A stretch of DNA of 23,702 nt from JAWXCM01 sp034408745. Lineage in GTDB: Bacteria; Acidobacteriota; Terriglobia; Bryobacterales; Bryobacteraceae. Position numbers and translations under genes: made by a program. Shown one piece after another: positions 23,301 through 23,702 of this stretch. The stretch is from positions 1 through 23,702 of the forward strand of contig JAWXCM010000427.1 in NCBI GenBank assembly GCA_034408745.1, given 5' to 3'. A model generated the notes under the pieces. The model saw only the letters and a program-made list of their open reading frames with translations, was not told the origin of the DNA and did not search any database. How positions within the stretch are numbered: position 1 is the first letter of the stretch; each line of letters begins with the position of its first letter.

Positions 23301-23702
23301 CTCTCGACTTCTCTCCCTCAATCACTCTGTTGTGCTGGAACTCGAGATTCTCACGCACCAGCTCATCGCGTTCTGCCATCACCCGATTCAGCGCTTCGAC
23401 AGATCTGAAGCGAAAGGTTTGCAGGTCCTCGTTGGTCGACCGCAGATTGAGGGATATGATCTGCGTTTGTTCGAGTTCGTTTTGCAGCCCCGCCAGACTC
23501 GCGGTCTGCTGTGAAAATGCTTTGCGGATGGCAGCATTTTCCTGCTCGTGCAACCTTACCTGGACGGAGAGTTCATGAACCACCTGCTCAATATCCCGGC
23601 GAGTCCTCAGTGACTCAGCGAGGTCTTCCTGGGAGAGCTGTGCTTCCCCGCGCGAGATATCCCTCTCCGTACGCGTCTGCTCCAGTTCCGCCTGCAGCCT
23701 GC
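20323..23702 (-). CDS. Giant coiled-coil, double glycosyltransferase (partial, 5' end beyond right edge)
   Basis: The frame is open from the right edge (no stop or clear start among the last 120 bases) to TAG at 20323, so at least 1126 residues are visible. Counting from GTG at 23583, residues 1-245 are heptad-rich coiled coil. Then comes SLSWKLTAPVRALG (248-261) and a YLAAFPDVADAVxxG...HWLLKGW module (298-326), both typical linkers of large glycan enzymes. Residues 358-705 form a GT-B domain (YIIGCHDGESKRYRVHNL, VFDVDDLIFEP, IPNSIN, SKSQLKIFEAG). Residues 731-1065 are a second GT-B domain like WsaF rhamnosyltransferases (IAWIVPGLIIGGGGHRN, YFVQDFEPLF, PSLVPYEMMASGLPVVD). It probably builds repeating units of a surface polysaccharide. 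Confidence 0.9.
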   Translation of the reverse strand, partial: RLQAELEQTRTERDISRGEAQLSQEDLAESLRTRRDIEQVVHELSVQVRLHEQENAAIRKAFSQQTASLAGLQNELEQTQIISLNLRSTNEDLQTFRFRSVEALNRVMAERDELVRENLEFQHNRVIEGEKSRADQNALALLVAVAESRPEPASLTQRLKSLGVDDLPRGLSKLAKLYTEMSVEQQNSAATVKKVHVLEHRVHNLQTAVKAAHWQVATLERQLAERPDGSRELQEEAHTAAIVRYVHGSSERIRTLQDRLHALRQTASEQAKLIDVFRTQLGNVVTSLSWKLTAPVRALGDGGLTVEGVASAPILPPLSDMNVPAVSTQEWIDEATYLAAFPDVADAVRNGAFSSGLEHWLLKGWNEICTGERADYRTAKKNPLRSNHPTFLPSRAYVDVLYIIGCHDGESKRYRVHNLMEFFSEQGYSSVAFSEHDIPSIISAGIQCHALVIFRAAYNDHIASVIRYARNRGIQVVFDVDDLIFEPHNIDYIRVLSTFTPEQVAGYRSDLERYRRVLLESDLFTCTTGFLAERARELGKRAAVIPNSINARQMELAEALNSRERWSESHIRIGYFSGSNTHQVDFESCEPALRQVMARYPECRFVLVGILDLGPEWSPFASRVERHPMVPYTEMLELLAGCNINLAPLEVGNPYCESKSQLKIFEAGLVYVPTVASAVHSYGEAIDHGVDGFLARTTAEWLGALQLLIESPELRRRTGNAARERAIQQFGLEPVGRLAIQAYGLDKIHGAVSTEGKADDNSSQTPWRRLKIAWIVPGLIIGGGGHRNILRAAYHLQRFGHELELYFTDVTMDSDSLRRTVHEHFYPIQCPMHRYEGQIGAADVLFATHWTTVSPALKARANVGEVMYFVQDFEPLFAPMGTEYVLAENTYRQGLYCITSGPWCEHILRRDFQLEADHFQLPVDKSVYYPRPRLSTGPNVVFFAKPEMPRRCYEIGLMALDHLHRRRPDVEIILYGSRSLEGRSFPFPATVRSIVPTIDDLAKMYSDADAGIVFSTTNPSLVPYEMMASGLPVVDMNRGGNEANYGNRYDVALLADPSPEVMAFQICELLSNPVELAARSRAGIQLVRQFPSEEEMAERVQELILRRVARGADAAVQPTVLAQLA

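Overview
The window looks like a chromosomal segment of an Acidobacteriota bacterium, most likely of the Bryobacterales/Solibacter type. This is inferred from the gene families and not from any search. The clues are a secreted SBBP beta-propeller protein, a Tat-exported LamG/DUF1080-like protein, a TldD/TldE pair, OpcA next to Zwf, a high-GC coding sequence and very short untranslated leaders with -10-like hexamers just before several start codons. No rRNA, tRNA, insertion sequence, integrase or CRISPR array was seen.

Layout. Bases 1-2424 (minus) hold the N-terminal 808 codons of a secreted seven-blade SBBP propeller protein that runs off the left edge. Bases 2480-6194 (minus) hold a compact operon in the order peroxiredoxin, zwf, opcA, pgl. 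This is the oxidative half of the pentose phosphate pathway plus a thiol peroxidase. Divergently, bases 6237-9039 (plus) hold tldD and tldE, which overlap by 17 nt. A 72-codon minus-strand gene overlaps the end of tldE tail to tail. Bases 9371-11025 hold a possible regulatory module: a Zn-ribbon plus sigma-4-like HTH protein (minus) with its own terminator, a 335-base AT-rich intergenic region full of inverted repeats, and a divergent HTH regulator with an S24/LexA-like C-terminus that lacks the protease dyad. Bases 11026-13453 (minus) hold glyA followed by a GT4 glycosyltransferase. Bases 13528-16357 (plus) hold proS overlapping a class V aminotransferase.

Bases 16358-16867 are mostly intergenic, with a possible one-helix membrane microprotein and a receiver-like scrap. 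Bases 16868-18180 (plus) hold an exported MsrA and a Tat-exported LamG-like protein. Bases 18137-19340 (minus) hold a membrane-anchored protein gene broken by one extra base in an A5/T5 run. Bases 19438-23702 (minus) hold a class I methyltransferase and a very large coiled-coil, double-glycosyltransferase protein that runs off the right edge. These last two fit a cell-surface polysaccharide locus.

Functional reading. The 2480-6194 operon couples NADPH generation to peroxide removal. The proS, glyA, tldD and msrA genes are housekeeping. The right end looks like glycan synthesis. The part with the least standard explanation is 9.4-11.0 kb.
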